A stretch of 64,000 nt of DNA, from positions 114,279,580-114,343,579 of the forward strand of contig OU015491.1 in assembly GCA_907164885.2 (NCBI GenBank), read 5' to 3'. Below are positions 62,632 through 64,000 of this stretch, piece by piece. Each line of letters opens with the position of its first letter. The first letter of the stretch is position 1. Below the pieces are notes generated by a model. It saw only the letters and a program-made list of their open reading frames with translations, ran no database searches and was not told the origin of the DNA. The translations under genes and the position numbers were made by a program. The stretch comes from Dolomedes plantarius. Its lineage: Eukaryota > Arthropoda > Arachnida > Araneae > Dolomedidae.

Positions 62632-64000
62632 ACTCTCTTTTATTGAAATTTTGCGATATATAGCTGTCTTACCATTTTTTACCATTTTTAACTATATAAA
62701 AAACTGAAAAGATATCCTTTCATCCTAATTAAATATCTAAAGTGTTTTACCTTTACTGACGGGAAGAATAAGATCTTTAAAAGAGCTGGCAAAATATTTA
62801 GACACATAAAAATATATTTCTGAATTATATTTCTGAATGCAAATGTGAGGAGAATATAATATTCGACGTTCAGCTCTAAACATGTTTATTTATATGTTTA
62901 TTTTCAATACAACAAAAGCGTATTTTTCTTTGGTTCAAATCTAATTACATTAAGCACAAAAGAAATGAAATTTATTTTCCAGTTTAGATTACAAATCTAG
63001 ATTTGTTATAAAAAAAAAGTATTAATTATATTGAACAAGAAAAAAAAATCATTTTCCTCAGAAATGCTTTCAAAAATTTAAATTAATATATATACGTTGA
63101 GAATACGATTTTTTTTGTCTTAAAACCCTTTGCTATAGCTATAATTATTTAGACAAAGATAATTTTTTCTAGTTAAAAATATCTGCGAATACAGTGATAA
63201 TGAAAGCATGCTTTGAATAATCTGCTCTACTACTAAACAAAAGCAATCGGGTAAAAACAATATTTTTATATGAGAAGATAAACTGAAAGAAATGTTAAAC
63301 ATTCTTTCCGGCATACTGTAAATAATATAAGAACAAAGAAAAAATAATTTTTTAAGTGTAGGTTTAAGTAAAAAATGTTTGACACGAATCTTATTTTTCC
63401 TAAAACGTTGTTTCAATTTTTTCATTATTTTCCCCAAATTTAAAGAATAAAGATTTTAACTCCCATGGGCTTAGGTGATAGTTAGTTGCATGTAATGGAA
63501 AACAAATATTTGCTCTGTGCATGTAACTTTTTTTCGTTTTTAGTGATTAATGATAAGATTTACTAGACATGCCTCAGAGAAATGATTAATAATTTACTTT
63601 TAGCTCTAAAAAATTACACAAAGTCACCTGTAACGTCCTTTTTTACTTAACTTCTGTGAATAAAGATTGATCAGCCAATTAATTGGAAAGCTCCAAGTTT
63701 TCTTAAGTGCGCTTAGTAAAGAAATGGGGTGCTTTCAACTTCATTAAAAATATATATATATATTTTTAAACTGAGGATTCCGATATTTATGTAAAAGGAT
63801 AAACGTTAGTTAAAATAAAAATTTGGGAAAACACACAATTTGGACTTGCTGAAATTTAAGCCTTTCAGCTAACAACGAAAGAGTGACCGTATTTAAGATG
63901 TAAACAATATTAGAAACATAATGCAAATACTTAAATATTCTAAATAAGTTATCATTATCAGAGAATAGAATAAATAAATCACTAATCTATAAGGAGGTGA
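62632..64000. other. AT-rich spacer to window end
   Basis: No supported feature. Confidence 0.45.

Overview
The window is AT-rich, intron-poor eukaryotic intergenic DNA made almost entirely of transposable-element (TE) remnants, satellite-like tandem arrays and long (TA)n microsatellites. I found no host protein gene, tRNA, rRNA or CRISPR array that I could support. The Tc1 transposase at 37.0-38.1 kb and the mix of Tc1/mariner, pogo-like, Helitron and tRNA-SINE repeats resemble what I know of spider genomes, so an araneomorph spider is my best guess. This is family recognition from memory, not a database search.

Layout. 0-13 kb: five tandem arrays with unrelated monomers (about 137, 17, 260, 300 and 156 bp) and one fold-back element (1480-2241). 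13-20 kb: a broken pogo-like transposase, an 85-bp miniature element, a tRNA-derived SINE and a long-inverted-repeat element. 20-31 kb: a DD36E Tc1 fragment between (TA)n tracts, a full-length but broken mariner, a ~750-bp tandem duplication split by a second pogo-like (DDE_1) element that itself carries a SINE, and a non-LTR retrotransposon 3' end split by another SINE. 31-38 kb: unassigned GC-richer sequence, then a (TA)n tract, a 976-bp long-inverted-repeat element and, six bases on, an apparently complete 1410-bp Tc1 element. 38-50 kb: a non-autonomous Helitron, two more SINEs, a seven-copy ~320-bp array and truncated Tc1 and mariner 5' ends. 50-64 kb: a second copy of the fold-back element, a second Helitron copy with a DD41D mariner-like element inside its own (TA)n tract, another SINE and two small inverted-repeat elements.

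Most interesting pattern: several long-terminal-inverted-repeat elements contain only the C-terminal end of a mariner-like transposase. In one family (1480-2241 and 53012-53548) both inverted arms encode that C-terminus up to its stop codon, and both copies share the same palindrome junction. This suggests the element was born when the 3' end of a full transposon was copied in inverted orientation, and then multiplied as a fold-back MITE. A second pattern is the tight link between TA-targeting elements and (TA)n arrays. At 55.2-57.2 kb the array belongs to the Helitron and served as the landing site for the mariner.

Apart from the Tc1 at 37.0-38.1 kb, every coding region seen is broken. Nothing suggests genes working together in a pathway; the only plausible interaction is that intact transposases elsewhere could act on the terminal repeats listed here.
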